A stretch of 64,000 bases of DNA from Setophaga petechia. Taxonomy: Eukaryota; Chordata; Aves; Passeriformes; Parulidae. This document shows, piece after piece, positions 1-11,810 of this stretch; the stretch's first letter is position 1, and every line of letters starts with the position of its first letter. The notes below the pieces were generated by a model that searched no databases, had not been told where the DNA came from, and was given only the letters and a program-made list of their open reading frames with translations. A program made the translations under genes and the position numbers. The stretch is taken from positions 15,116,258 through 15,180,257 of the forward strand of contig JANCRA010000014.1 in the NCBI GenBank assembly GCA_024362935.1, read 5' to 3'.

Positions 1-940
1 AGTAGGTCTCCTGCCCCAGCAGTGCAGTCATGGCACTTCCAAAGCCTTTGCATTTTTTTACCCTTGTGGTTCTAGAATTTTATTTAGTATTTTATGTTAA
101 CAGTTTGAAGTATTTTATTTATCTCTTATTTCTTCCTAGCAATAACATTGTGAATCCTGTGTATGCATTTTATATGTTGTGTGTGTGATCAGTTGATTTT
201 TTAGACTTATATAGCATAGACTATCAATATTACATTTGCTGCTCTAACCAAGAGGCGTTAATAATACAGGTCTAACTTTTTACTCTTTTACAAGACAAGG
301 CAGCAAATTTAGATTCCTTTAATCACATGAAAAATGATGGATATAACTAGGGGATTGAATTTTGGAAACAATGCTAGGACAAAAGAGTTCCTGATGGGAT
401 TCTATAAATATTAACAAAGAATATTTGTCTTATCTTTTGCTAGCAACCATTAAGTATTTAACCCTATTCATGGAACATTTTCTATGTTAAGAAAGCTTTA
501 GCTTTTGTCTCCCCAACAGGCTGTCTGTCTGCTTCTTCAATATGATAGTTCTACTGCTTTGCTATGAAACTTTGATGGTAAATTTAATTTATTTATTGTA
601 ATATGAATATACAGTGGTTTACTAAGCAGTTATTTAGAACAATATTTATATGGATCTTCATTAATTTCTTCAAATTACTTACTAAGGTCCTTGTAATGTC
701 TAAGAATCCAAAGCATATGTAAGCCACAGTCAAAAACAATATATTAACGTAACTTGTGCCCTGTGTGGGGAGCACAGCAGAGATATTTTGGATTCCAAAG
801 CGAAAAAAAAAAAGTAAAGCAGTAAGCTTGAAGAATGTTGCCAACTTTGTATAGGTGTGAAAATTTCTGGCTGCTGGCAAAAGTTTATTTGCAGTTATTT
901 TCCCCTAGCTTGCTTTTTCTGCCTAATGTGTAAATAATGC
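1..940. other. AT-rich non-coding stretch
   Basis: No gene, RNA or repeat is recognised here. The sequence is AT-rich with scattered homopolymer runs. The only longer open frame, minus strand 593-880, has no recognisable domain and looks like chance. Confidence 0.6.
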
Positions 941-943
941 ATC

Positions 944-1020
944 TTCCTGGTGGTTTTGGCGGGTTTTTTGGTTTTTTTTTGTTTGGTTTGGTTTGGTTTT
1001 TTGGGGTTTTTTTTGGTTAT
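944..1020. repeat. G/T-rich low-complexity tract
   Basis: The tract is built almost only from T runs and GG pairs, with three consecutive GGTTT-like steps around 979-1000. The complement is A/C-rich and gives lysine/proline-rich spurious frames on the minus strand. It directly borders the CpG-rich segment. It could be the tail of an old interspersed repeat, but no body is recognisable. Confidence 0.75.
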
Positions 1021-1109
1021 TTCCCCCGTGTTTAGGCTTTCCTTCCCTTCCTGGCAGCGCAGGTTTCTGTCGTTACACAATTGCCCCCCAGAGCCCCACA
1101 CCTGTCCTT

Positions 1110-1440
1110 GGGGTAAAGGTGCGGCTCCATCCCCGGGGGCGCAGCCCGGGTGAGCCCGGCGGTGCCAGCGGCTCCATTCCCGCTCCATTCCCGCTCCATT
1201 GCCGCGCTGGCAGCCCCGGCCCGCCGGGAGCAGGGGCAGCCGGAGCCCCTCGCTGAGCGGCAGCGCTCGGGGCGCGGTGCCCGTGCGGGCTGCCCGGCAC
1301 AGGGATGCTCAGGATGCTGCCCCGGGTACCGATGCACTCGGGACTGTCCCCGAGCCGTGCTCGGGGGCTCTCTGATGCGCGTTGCTCGAGCGTCAGGACC
1401 CACGGCAGAACGGGAAAAACAAAAGCGTTCTGTTGGTGGA
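1110..1440. promoter_or_regulatory. CpG island 1
   Basis: CpG dinucleotides are dense from about 1110 to 1400, while CpG is rare on both sides. Several GGGCGC and CCGCC-type blocks resemble SP/KLF binding sequence. The open frames here (minus 1032-1403, plus 1150-1488 and others) overlap on both strands with no recognisable domain, as expected of GC-rich DNA with few stop codons. The island may be an orphan promoter or enhancer; no transcript structure can be read from the sequence. Confidence 0.6.
1171..1203. repeat. 11-bp tandem repeat, three copies
   Basis: Three consecutive 11-bp units begin at 1171, 1182 and 1193, based on GCTCCATTCCC. The first two are identical and the third has one change (GCTCCATTGCC). 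They lie inside CpG island 1. A related GCTCCATCCCC occurs upstream near 1123. Confidence 0.9.
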
Positions 1441-4400
1441 CGTGTTTCTGTGCTGAATGATTCTGAAAAGGAAGCTGAGTTTAATTAAGAGCAGGTATTT
1501 AAAAGGAAACTGTTAATGCTTTTAGGCTGAAGCTGGAAGATTTGTTAAATTCCTGTTGTGATTGACTGGAGAGCAGAAGGAGATCTCTTGACTTTCCTGG
1601 GTCACAGCTAGGAATGGAGAGGAATCTTTCTTTTGCCTCAGCAAGCTGTGGGAGCTACTTCAATGGCCAAAAATAATTTTGAGTATAACACATCTGCATA
1701 CAACAGAATAATTCTCATTTCTCTGTTGACCCCCCTCTCTGCAGCTCAAGAAAAGAGAGAACTCATTTAGCTCCTTAAACGTAGGTGTTGTAATCATTAA
1801 TAAGGAAAGTGCCAATAAAAAAAAATCTGGTGATACTATAATGGGGGAGATAAAACACTGCAAAGAATAATTAGATGCTAGCATCAAAATACTGCATGAA
1901 ACAAAAACAGTAGGGAGAGAATCAACATTTAAAGCAGTTTTTGAATTTTATCTTTACCTGCAGTCCTTAATCTTTTATTTTGTCTTTTGATTTTCCTGCT
2001 ATGTACTGTGTTCCTCTTTTGTTTTATTTTCATTTGACTTCATTTCATTACACCTCCCTCCAGCTTTTCCCACCCCCAATATATTTTCTTTTGTACTTTC
2101 AGCTCTTCCTTTGTTAATGTTGAATGCAAATGTAAGCCTGCTGAAAGAATTTTCAGGAGTCAGGAAAAAGTCTTAAATACTAAATAGGTAGCATCAAAAA
2201 GCTTCATGGTGGGGTGTGAGTCGAAGCAATTGGAGTCCATCTTGGGTGATGCATGGGACTTGGGGGAGTCCCAATGAGCTGTGCCATTTGTCTGGGCATC
2301 TCTTTGGTCTCTACTGCAAACAGTAGTTGTGGGTGGAACTGGAGCAGCCCTTCAGGGAGGGGACCATGCACACAGCCAGCCACAGCTGTCCCCAGTCCCA
2401 TATGAAGGTGCTGCTGCTGTCTTGGAGGTTGAACCTCAGCAAAGAGAAGGATAGGAGGGAACCTGACCTGATCTCTCTGAATTCAGATGTATTTTGGGGA
2501 TTGGTTGCATTTCCCTTTTAGGCAGGTGTAACCTTCTAGGGCTCCTCTGCAGAGTGTGACTGTGAGTAGGCCAGTTTTTGGGGTGGAATGAGTGAACAAT
2601 GTCCCTTGTCCTCAGGCCTGGGAGAAGACTGGAGGCAGTATTCTGGTAGGCTGGAGGGGAAGCAGCAGGCAGCTCTGTGGTGTCCTAACCAAACACTGGC
2701 AGTTACATATCAGAGTTGGGGCAAACTGCTCTAGAGCAGAAACAGGAGACAAGTGGTTGTGCAAACTGTATGCAGCTGCTGTTAAACTAGTGCTGGAGAG
2801 AGCCCCTGTGTCCCTGGAGGGCAGGCAGATGAGCTTACCCACAACACCAGGGACTGGTACAGCAACCCTCCCTGCCTGTGAGTCCCAAAATATCTCTGCT
2901 GTTTGGACTTGTGGCAGACCAACCTGTTAAACATGTCTGCCTTCAATGGCAGCCACCAGTTAAAGTGTTTCTGTAACAAAATGGGAAAGGAGGAACAGAT
3001 TCTGAGCTCCTGGGGTTTGGTCCATCCAGCTCCACATCCTCAGCAAGTGGATAAAAAAGGATCTGTTGCTACAGAATGAATGTGGACGTACGTATTTTTA
3101 TCCAGTTGAAGGATAGGCATTCTGGGTGTTGTGTGCTGGCTCTAGTGCTGAAAATAAAACTCACAGAATAGGGCATAGTACTAATTAGAAACTTAGAATG
3201 GAAAAAGATCATCAAATATAGAAACTTCCTGAATATGCTTCTCTACATTCTGAATATGTTGAAACAGAAAAGTGGAGGATTTTGTCTTTGAGGCTTGCAT
3301 TTTTGCTGTGCAGTAGATAAGAATGAGGCTTTCAGATAAATTAGAGTACTCTTTTGATATGAAAAATCTGCATTATTTTTTCACTTCTGCAATGATCACC
3401 CTTAAGTCTCCAGTTTTTCCACTGGTTCCTTGGCTATTGCTCTTATCAGTCAGTATTGAAGCAGTATTTTTTAGTAGTAAAGTCATTGTGTAACAGTACT
3501 GGTCACCCAGGAGTGCTTGGGATTAGATGAATAAGAAGCACAGTGCTGCCACTTTGCAAAAGGTGTGGTTTGTCTTGTCCATCATGAAGGTACTTCCTAT
3601 CCTGGGGGGATGTAGTGACCATGGACTGATATTAGGTAATTTTCCTCACCTGAGACTGGTGGACTTTATTTCTGATCTAGAGTAAATGGATCTCCATTTA
3701 TCCAAGGAAATATGCTGAAGCCATGTGATTGAGGTGTGTGAATGAGAACATCCACAGATGTTCTGTGCTCCCAGAACAGTGTGAGCATTGAGATCTTGAA
3801 GAAGAATTTGGAGATGGAATGGTGTGGGTGGGAAATAACCACCAGGGCTGGGATTTGGAGATGAACCTGCTGGAGGCAATGTGCTGATCTAGCCCAGCTT
3901 GGAGCTGGAGTTCTCAAAGTTGTGACAGGACCTGAACATCCCTAAACTCTTAATGCTGAATTAAATAGAGTATTTAAATCATACCACCTAGACCTATGTC
4001 TGTCTGTAATTAATAAATTTAAAGCTTAAGTTAGGGAATTCATTATACTAAAGCTATCACCTGTTTCCTGTACTGTATTTTTTTCTGGTGACTGATCTTT
4101 TCTCCTGTCCTTATCATGCTTGCTGTATCTCTGCTGCATGCCAAATGGAGAGCAGAGACATTATTTTTAAATGTGAGCTCCCTATCAAATCCTATATTTA
4201 TTATCTCTGTACAAAAACCACAGCTAGAGCTTCTAGGATATTGGAACTCTAAGGCTAAAACTGCTAACCCCCCTTGCAGAAGGGCTAACTCAGTTTTCTG
4301 GGTTTCCAAAGTGCCAAGCAACTATCAACACATTAAATTATTGTGTTTCCAGAGCATCAGGAAATACTGATTTGTTTAATGTTGTTTCTGGAAGTAGTTG

Positions 4401-7400
4401 CCTTTTGGATTATTTACTTTCCTAGCGAGTACTTATGCCACAGTGCAAACTCTTGCTGAGGAGCCTCTGCATGCTTCAGATTAGAGATTTAATGTGGGAC
4501 CACCAATTCAGTCAATCTGCAGCCAGAACTTATTATCGACTGCATAAATCACAGTAAGATGTGATTTTTCACATTTGCAGCAAGGCCTTATTTTTATTCC
4601 AGGTATTAGGCTGTGCACTGCACTAGATCTTGGGGATGAACCTGGCATAAAAGAAAAATGCAAGAGCCCTTTGCAGTTCCCTGTCCAGCTGTGACAGAGC
4701 TTCCCATGCCACAGGACAAGGGTCCTGTGGGTGGAGAGGGCAGCTCTGAGCCAGTTTGCCTTTTTGGAAAAACATTTTGAAGCTCCAGTGCTGGGTTGCC
4801 AGTCGAGCTCTGTCCAGTGCTCCCTACCAGCAGATTTTGGCACAGCTTGCTTGTGGGGTAGCACAAGCTGAAGGCAGGAGTGGGGCTGGCTGGCAGAGGG
4901 GTGGCTGTGGGGGGATGAGAGGTTTGAACACAGTGCCTTGCAGTTATCCCACATCTTTCAAAATGGGCATTTTTGGTTTATCTGTATATTCATTTCTGAA
5001 GCATATGCTATGGTCCTTCATTTTCCCACATTTTCTGCTCCCTTTGGGTTTGTTTTAAAATTGCACTAAATCTGTGTTGGTATACTTTTCCTTTCATTTA
5101 CACTGAAAATAGCATTTTATGAATGTCAGCTGATTTCTTTTTTTAATTGAGCTGAAGTTCACAGAGTGTGACAGGGATGTTACCAGGTAGTACATATTTC
5201 ATGTTACAATTTACACTCAGAGCTCCTTGCTGTGAGGCACCATTGCCATCTATTACATGTGAAGTGGAGGATGCTGCTGGCCTTCTGAGTAGTAAATAAC
5301 ACTTCATATCCCTCCATGCTTCCCCTTGCCCCTGTGGAGGACGTGGGGAGGCTGCAGGAGTGCTTGTACCAGACCTGTTTCTCATTAAAGGGAGTGAGCA
5401 GGGTAGTGGCTTGGTTGGGGTGAGGTGTTCCAAGCTGGGCTGTGCACCCTGTCAGGGCTCTCTCTGCTCCTGATAGGGAACAGGTGTGGAACAAATCCAC
5501 CACAAAGCCACAGGAACCCCCATTACAAATTTCAAGCTCGTAAAGTGTCAGCTCAGGGGCTTGCCTGGGATGTCACCCTGCCTGTCTGTTCACCTCACAA
5601 GCAGTTTTTACATTTATTTATTTCAGTCAGTCACCTGATCCTGAAAGGAATTGTGGCCTAGGGCAAAAATAAAATATGTTTTGTAAGATGTTTTATCATG
5701 TAAGCTTTGTGCTGATCATGTGTACCATGCTGTCTTTGGGCAGCAGTGCTATAAGCTCTGGAGGCAGCTGACAACGTGCATTTAAAGGATGTCCCCCAGC
5801 CTCTGCCCCCACCAGCCTGCTATTAACTCAGTTAAAATGTATATGACCACAGAATAAGCATGGAGCATGGGTGAGTAGGAGAGAGGGAGGACCTCAGGGC
5901 CAGGCAGTTTACAAACAGGCATCACAGCCACTCTGTCCTTTGCCCCCTCTTACATTTCTTATTACAGTACATTAAAACCCTTTGCTCTGTCAAATTGACA
6001 AAGGCAGCTATAAAAGGGGTCCTTTCTAATACACAGTAATATAAACTATGTTTGTACACTTACCACATAATCCCTAATTACTTCCATACTTTTATGTGTG
6101 GAGAGCTTTGACGCTTGCATTGCTGGATACTTAGTGAATGAAATAAAAATCAGAAATTATTTCTGTATAAGTATGGGGTGGTATGTGAATTAGCTTCTAG
6201 GCTGGCGACAGAGCTCACATTTCAGAATAAATATACTTAGTGTCATTGATACCCTGAGTGTCAGATAAAAAACTATGACACCAACAAAACTCTCATATGA
6301 CCCTGACATTCCTCCAGTACTTAAAGTAATTACCATACTATTTAATAACAATGTTTATAAAATTGTTTTTTGATTGGCTATCTTGTATGTCATACCTATG
6401 TCAATAATTCCCAGTGAATGCCTGCATGTGACTTTTAACCCTTCTTTACAAATAATTTCCATTTCATAATAACAAGAAGATTCTTTAGGCAGTTGGTAAT
6501 GGAGTCCTCCTATGAAAACTGCATCACTCACTTTTTGGTTTGCCTGCATGATAGAGGGCACAGTTTTCCCCTCCACTCCAAAGGGCTGCACAACTGCCTA
6601 CATCTCAGTCCACACAGGAATCCCTGAAATATCAAAAAGATTGAGCTTGTAATAATTTTCAGGAACACTCTCTAATATTCAATGCAGTCATGTGAAAATG
6701 ACCTGAAGGTTTTCATGGTTTCCTCTGTCAACTTTGACCAGAGTAGGTTATCACACTTTGGGCATTATAGGGGGAGCTTTTGGTGTTTTCTCTTTTCTTC
6801 TCTACTTCTGCTTTTTAAAGATGAGAGAGACCTAAGTGAGGCAGGGTAAGCAGAGCCTTAAAGCTGTGGTGACATGGAGATGGTAATGAGGTTCCCATTC
6901 TGTCTAGAGCTGTGAAGTTTGCCTGACAGTATTATCTTGAGAGGGCTTACAAGTTCTCAAAGGGTCTTCTGGACCCTGCTTGTTCACCTGAATTTAGAGT
7001 GATTGCATTATCAGAAACAGTGTCCACCAAAGGCAGTGGAGTCAATGCACTTGTCTTTGATTCTTGGTTACTGAACAGACAAATGGACAAAAGTAGATGA
7101 GTCTAAAAACTTATGAAGTGCCCACCAGCAGCTCTGCACCTCAATTGGTTGCAGATTCTTGCTAGAAGTCATCTTTACCATAAAATGAAAACAAAGCTGC
7201 AGAATTCTCAGCACCTGAGCATCTCTTTTCTGCGTTGGAAAACTTAAGAATAACCACTCCTATAATGTTCTTCAGAGAGAGACAGCTGTGTTAGCAGTGT
7301 GGGTATGTCAGGGCCTGATTTGTGACTTGACCACATGCCAGACCCAAATGGTCGGAGATCCTGGTAAAAGTTATGGCTGTACCTGGCCTGCAGCTGTGCA

Positions 7401-8060
7401 AACCTAGAGATTTTCTGCTGGTGGGGAAATCTGAGGCAGATGAAAGGCTGACTGAAGGTATCTCCAAGGTGGATGCCTTTGATCCCATGGAGGCCTGGCA
7501 CCAGCAGAGAGGTATCCTGTCAGGTCAGGAGAATCTGCCTTATTTTAATGCTGGCCCTACTGGATGCTAAATACCAAAAGCATCTCACTCCTTGGGAGAG
7601 CAAGCCCTGTAAAAAGCTTCACAAAATTTTGTGAACATGCTGTGTGTGACAAAATCTGTGCAGAATATCAGATGTGCCAGAGAAAGACACCCCACTTCTC
7701 TCCTTTTGACTGAAATACAGGCATCAATAAGGATTGTAGCCTCAAAGCTGATATAGAAAAAGCTTGGAAGATCAAAGTTTGGTGTGTGCATGGTAATGTT
7801 TCGAGAGCGGTATTTTTAGTAACCATCCCCCAGCACTTGGAAAGGAAGGCAGGCTGTGCTGCACATGTAGACATGATGAGGGGAACTTTGTTTTCCATGT
7901 AAGAGTCTTCTAAGTGCATGCTGAAAGATGAGGAATATCAAGAAGAGCAGAGTGGTAGCACATGAAGAGAGAAGAAGCGAGCAAGCCAATGTCAAAAGAA
8001 GATAGGCCAAGTTTTAGCTCTTTACTTGCTTCAGTGTGCAAACCTTGACCTCCTGCTAAT
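1441..8060. other. Non-coding stretch without recognised genes
   Basis: Ordinary mixed-composition DNA. GC-richer patches lie at about 2200-2930, 4600-4960 and 5200-5560 and produce overlapping short frames on both strands; none has a recognisable domain. The minus-strand frame at 6355-6591 is discussed separately as a weak exon candidate. I see no interspersed repeat with diagnostic ends. Confidence 0.6.
6395..6588 (-). other. Weak candidate exon or ancient coding fragment
   Basis: Reading the minus strand, a 78-codon open frame runs from 6591 down to 6355. Its composition is fairly protein-like, with several Cys, Tyr and charged residues (for example SSCYYEMEIICKEG), but I recognise no family. 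An AG/GTATGA donor-like sequence lies near 6396 in this orientation, and a T-rich acceptor-like TTTCAG lies upstream near 6627. The stop codon TAG just upstream of 6591 is in the same frame, so that acceptor cannot be used without a frame change. Chance is the more likely explanation. Confidence 0.12.
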
Positions 8061-8340
8061 AGATTTTATTTGTGGAATATGCATGTGCTTGCAGATTTGC
8101 TCCAAAACATGATGGGTCTCATGATTCACACCGACTCTGTTTACATTTCCCAGTAGATATGTTTTGTTTGTTCATACGGGCAAGTGCTTCTGATCCTCTT
8201 CTGGAAACTGGAGTAGTTGATGAAGATTTTTCCTCTTCTCAGTTAACTGTTCCCCTAGATTGTCTCCTATTAATATGCCATGATGTGTTGATGTAAAACA
8301 CTTTAATATTTCCATATGTAATAAAAGGTCAGGGATAGTA
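8061..8340. promoter_or_regulatory. Candidate enhancer-like segment with FOX and POU motifs
   Basis: An octamer-like ATATGCAT lies at 8077-8084. A FOX core TGTTTAC is at 8138-8144 and TGTTTGT at 8165-8171. A TATTAATATGCCAT-type AT motif follows near 8270. Such motifs occur by chance in AT-rich DNA, so the clustering is suggestive only. The plus-strand frame 8072-8296 has no recognised domain. Confidence 0.25.
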
Positions 8341-11270
8341 TTCTTTCATTACCAAGAGTCATATATCAAGTACATCACTGGAAATTCTATGCTTTAGCAA
8401 AATAGGAAGGCAAATATATTGATTACAGGTTATCTGTCAAATTAGCTTGAATCCTTTGCTCAGAGTATCAGGTTTTTCCATTTGAGATGTACAGTAGCTC
8501 AATGTAACACATTTATGTATTTTTGTGAGGAGGGGAGGGTTGTGATGCTGAGATTTTACTGAACTGGCTGCTTTCTTTCCTCTGCCTTGACAATTACTGA
8601 AATATGAAGGTCTCTTTCCCTCCCCCTACTGAAGTGCTTTCCCTCTCCCAGCACTTAAGAATTCTGGGCTAAAAACCCTCATTCCCTGCTGCTTCCCTTC
8701 TCCTGCATAGCTCTGACTTTCCACGGAAAGCAAGCAAGACCCACTTGATACCAAACATTAGTCCCCCTCGTGCTGTAGCCAGTGCCTTCCTTTTACAACT
8801 TATAAATAAGATTTCTGAGAAGTTACAATTATCTCTGTATCTATCACTCAATCATCAAACAGGCTGAAGTCACAGAAATCCAGCCACCTCTGCAAGAGGA
8901 GGATGCTACAGCTGTGACATAATTACATTATCAACTTAATTAAGGAAGTGAGTGAAATGAAAGAGAAAACAAAACAGCCGAAGAGAAGGCTAGAGGTGGG
9001 AAGGAAAGGTGGGATGGGTAGCATGCAGAGGATGTGTTAAATTTAGCTCTAAGTGGTTTAAAAAAGCACTAATGTATCATAAGAATCCCTGGGTTTTCAT
9101 CCTGTGCTCCTGTCTTTCTGAGCAACTGCTGGGAGGGCAGGGGCTGGGGTGGGATGAGGGGACCCTCAGAAGGTTCTGCCATGCACCCCGCCAGCCTCTG
9201 GGGCCACAGCCTGTGGAACCAGGCAAACCACACAAAGAATGGACCACTTAAATGTGTTCACTTGTCAGGCCTTGGGCAAATCTGGTTTTACAGAATAAAG
9301 GCTCAGCTCTGTTATCCTCATGAGCTGAAACCCCCCCATGAACTTCTGTAGGAGTTTTGGGCACATGAGAGCTAAAGGTTCAAGCTCCTAATCTGATTAT
9401 TCTCACACAAATATATTAATTGTAGAAAACCAACAATGCTTTTCCTAGACAGGATAACAAAAGCAGATCACTGCTCAAAGTATGTCCTTTTTCTTCTGCC
9501 TTCAAATCCCATGTACTTTTCAGTATCAAAAAGGAGAAGAAAAAAAAGTCCTCAAATCCTTTATTTGATTTCAGTGTACAACTATGCTCAGTTTAAATGT
9601 CACCCATACACAGAACAGTGGTTGCACCAGAGCAATCATGGCAAGATGTCTAAAGGGGTGTCAGCAAATTGGACAGGGTATAATTTTAGTCAATGTGGTC
9701 TTGTCTTATTTTAGTTCAACATCATTTCCCAGTTGCAATTCTTTTGAGTGACACATGGAATGCAAAACAACATAAAAGGTCTGCCCTGAGGCAGATACGT
9801 GTCCATGTAGGACTTTAATTATTCTTTTTGAATAATGTGTAATATGCAAGCCCAATTTCTTGCATAAAAGTCTGATGAAAAAACTGGGTATCACCTGTAT
9901 AAGTGTTTTTATGATAGACCTTGTATTTTTAGAAGAACTGAATTTGGAAAAGGTCCTTATTAGTCCGAGTACTCTGGATTTTTCAAGCAACATTTAGGAG
10001 AGAAAGCAATTGTTCCCGTGGTGTTTTGTAATGACATAAATATTTTTTTAAAAAAAGGCATTCTTTTGTTCATTCAACTGCTGTGTGCTTAAATAGCACT
10101 TCCATCACAGGTATAGAGTGCTATACCTGTAAGATTTTATATAAATGTATTCTTTTACTCTACTGCCTAACACCTGTAAGCTGATCCTGCTCTTATTTAC
10201 ATCACTTTTCTGCCAGTGTGACTCCAACAGCTTCATGGAAGCGAGTTCTGAGCAAAATCAGAGTCAGATCTTTTCCTTCTAAGAACTAATATTAAACTGG
10301 CTCTTTAGGTAGCACTTGGTGTATCATTTTAGATGAGCTGATAAAAAATAATGAAAAAGATGTGTGAATGGAAATGTAGATCGTAATGATGAAATATGTT
10401 TTTAATATTAAAAAAAAAAAAGAAGCCAATGTGAAAGCAAATTAAGGGTGTTGCTGCAGTTTTGCTACAGACTGTGAGTCTGATTCCTGAACTCTGTGAG
10501 CAGCTTTTGACATGAGACAGGAAATGTCCTCCTGGCATGTAGGGAAGGATGTATTGGATAGTTAGTAAACATCTAGGTGTGCTTATACCTGCAGGAAGGA
10601 GAAGGCATGAGGATTTGGGATTGTTGGTTTATGGACAACTGAGGGGTTTATGGACAAAGGATAAAGATGAAATTGGACCATAGAGTCCTCTATCGCCTTT
10701 GATAACTGCTTTCTCAAAGTTCTTTCTAGATTTATAAATAAATAAATATGCAAACCTAAGTGTTTAGATAGTAAAGTACAAAGAGAAAAAAATCGGAGGA
10801 CATTTTTGGCTGAAATCACAGGAACTGAAGCAGAAGGAAGAGGTTTGTGGGTGCACCATTTTTGCTGCAGGTTGGACATTAATAAGAACATTTGTATAGA
10901 TAAAATTGTGACCGTGGAGCTTGCTGGGTTTGTCAGGATCTCAGCACAGCCCCACAAAGTTTGGATTCCCCTCGTGTGCTGCCGTCTCCCCCTTGGAGTA
11001 ATCTTCTTGTTTATTTGGTCACTGCAAAGCTCTGTTTTTGAAGGGATATTTTGGTTAGCATAAACTATTTGAAGACTGTTTGGAGAAAAGCACTAACCCA
11101 TCCTGAAATCAGTGGGATAAAAAGCTCTTTGTTTATAACTGTTACTAGTTTAATCATTTAGATGAGACGAATTTGCACTTCTAGCCCTGAGTGTGCTCTG
11201 ATTTCCCTGCAAACATGTGTTGTGGGATTTGCATTGTCTGCAGTGGGAGCCACACAGAGGGGAAAGAAAT
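8341..11270. other. Non-coding stretch without recognised genes
   Basis: Mixed AT-rich DNA with a short A12 run near 10411-10422. Apart from the G-quadruplex motif at 9131-9161, I see nothing with recognisable identity. The short frames at 9436-9714 (plus), 9706-9993 (minus) and 10583-10957 (minus) show no domain. Confidence 0.6.
9131..9161 (+). other. G-quadruplex motif
   Basis: The plus strand has five G-runs: GGG-A-GGG-CA-GGGG-CT-GGGG-T-GGG, followed after ATGA by another GGGG. Loops are only 1-2 nt among the first five runs, which fits the strict G3+N1-7 quadruplex pattern and predicts high stability. It lies in a locally GC-rich patch with no gene nearby. Confidence 0.85.
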
Positions 11271-11810
11271 ATTTTCCCCATCTTTTTATTTTTATTATTA
11301 TACTTTATTCCCTCAATTTACCCCATTAAAAATACCATGTAAGTAGAGGAGCCGCTGGATTTAAACGATGAAAAAAATACATCAAATTATCCCACTGCAT
11401 ACGAAAAGGTATGGAAGAGAAACCCAGGGAGCAGCAGCTGGGATCAGGTTTCATTCAGATGATCTAAAGCAGCGTTGTTGCAGCAAGTTGAATTTTCTCC
11501 CCAAGTGTCTGGGCCCTCTGATGTCCGGGAGGCTCTGCTGGCCGGGAGCCCGCTGACTGGCAGTGACCTTGTGCTAACTGTCTGTCAAAAACGGCCACTC
11601 ACAATTCAGTGGGATGAAAAATAAGCATTTGGTGCCTTTCTTTAGAAACATAATAGACAGCTTCGCTTTCACACCTCCTAATAGCCTTTTTTAAAAATAG
11701 TTTCTCTAGCAGGATGCTTTTTTAGCGCTTGGAGATTTACATGTCTACAGTTTCCAGAATTTATTAGGATTTCTTGCGTATTGTATATGTTTTTTTATCT
11801 TAAATTTCCT
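11271..11810. promoter_or_regulatory. Candidate conserved non-coding element
   Basis: AT-rich flanks enclose a less biased core at about 11360-11680, with scattered CpGs (for example near 11351-11368, 11470, 11525 and 11661) in a region otherwise poor in CpG. The look is that of vertebrate conserved non-coding DNA, but no alignment is possible here. The 62-codon plus-strand frame 11368-11556 has no recognised domain. Confidence 0.22.
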
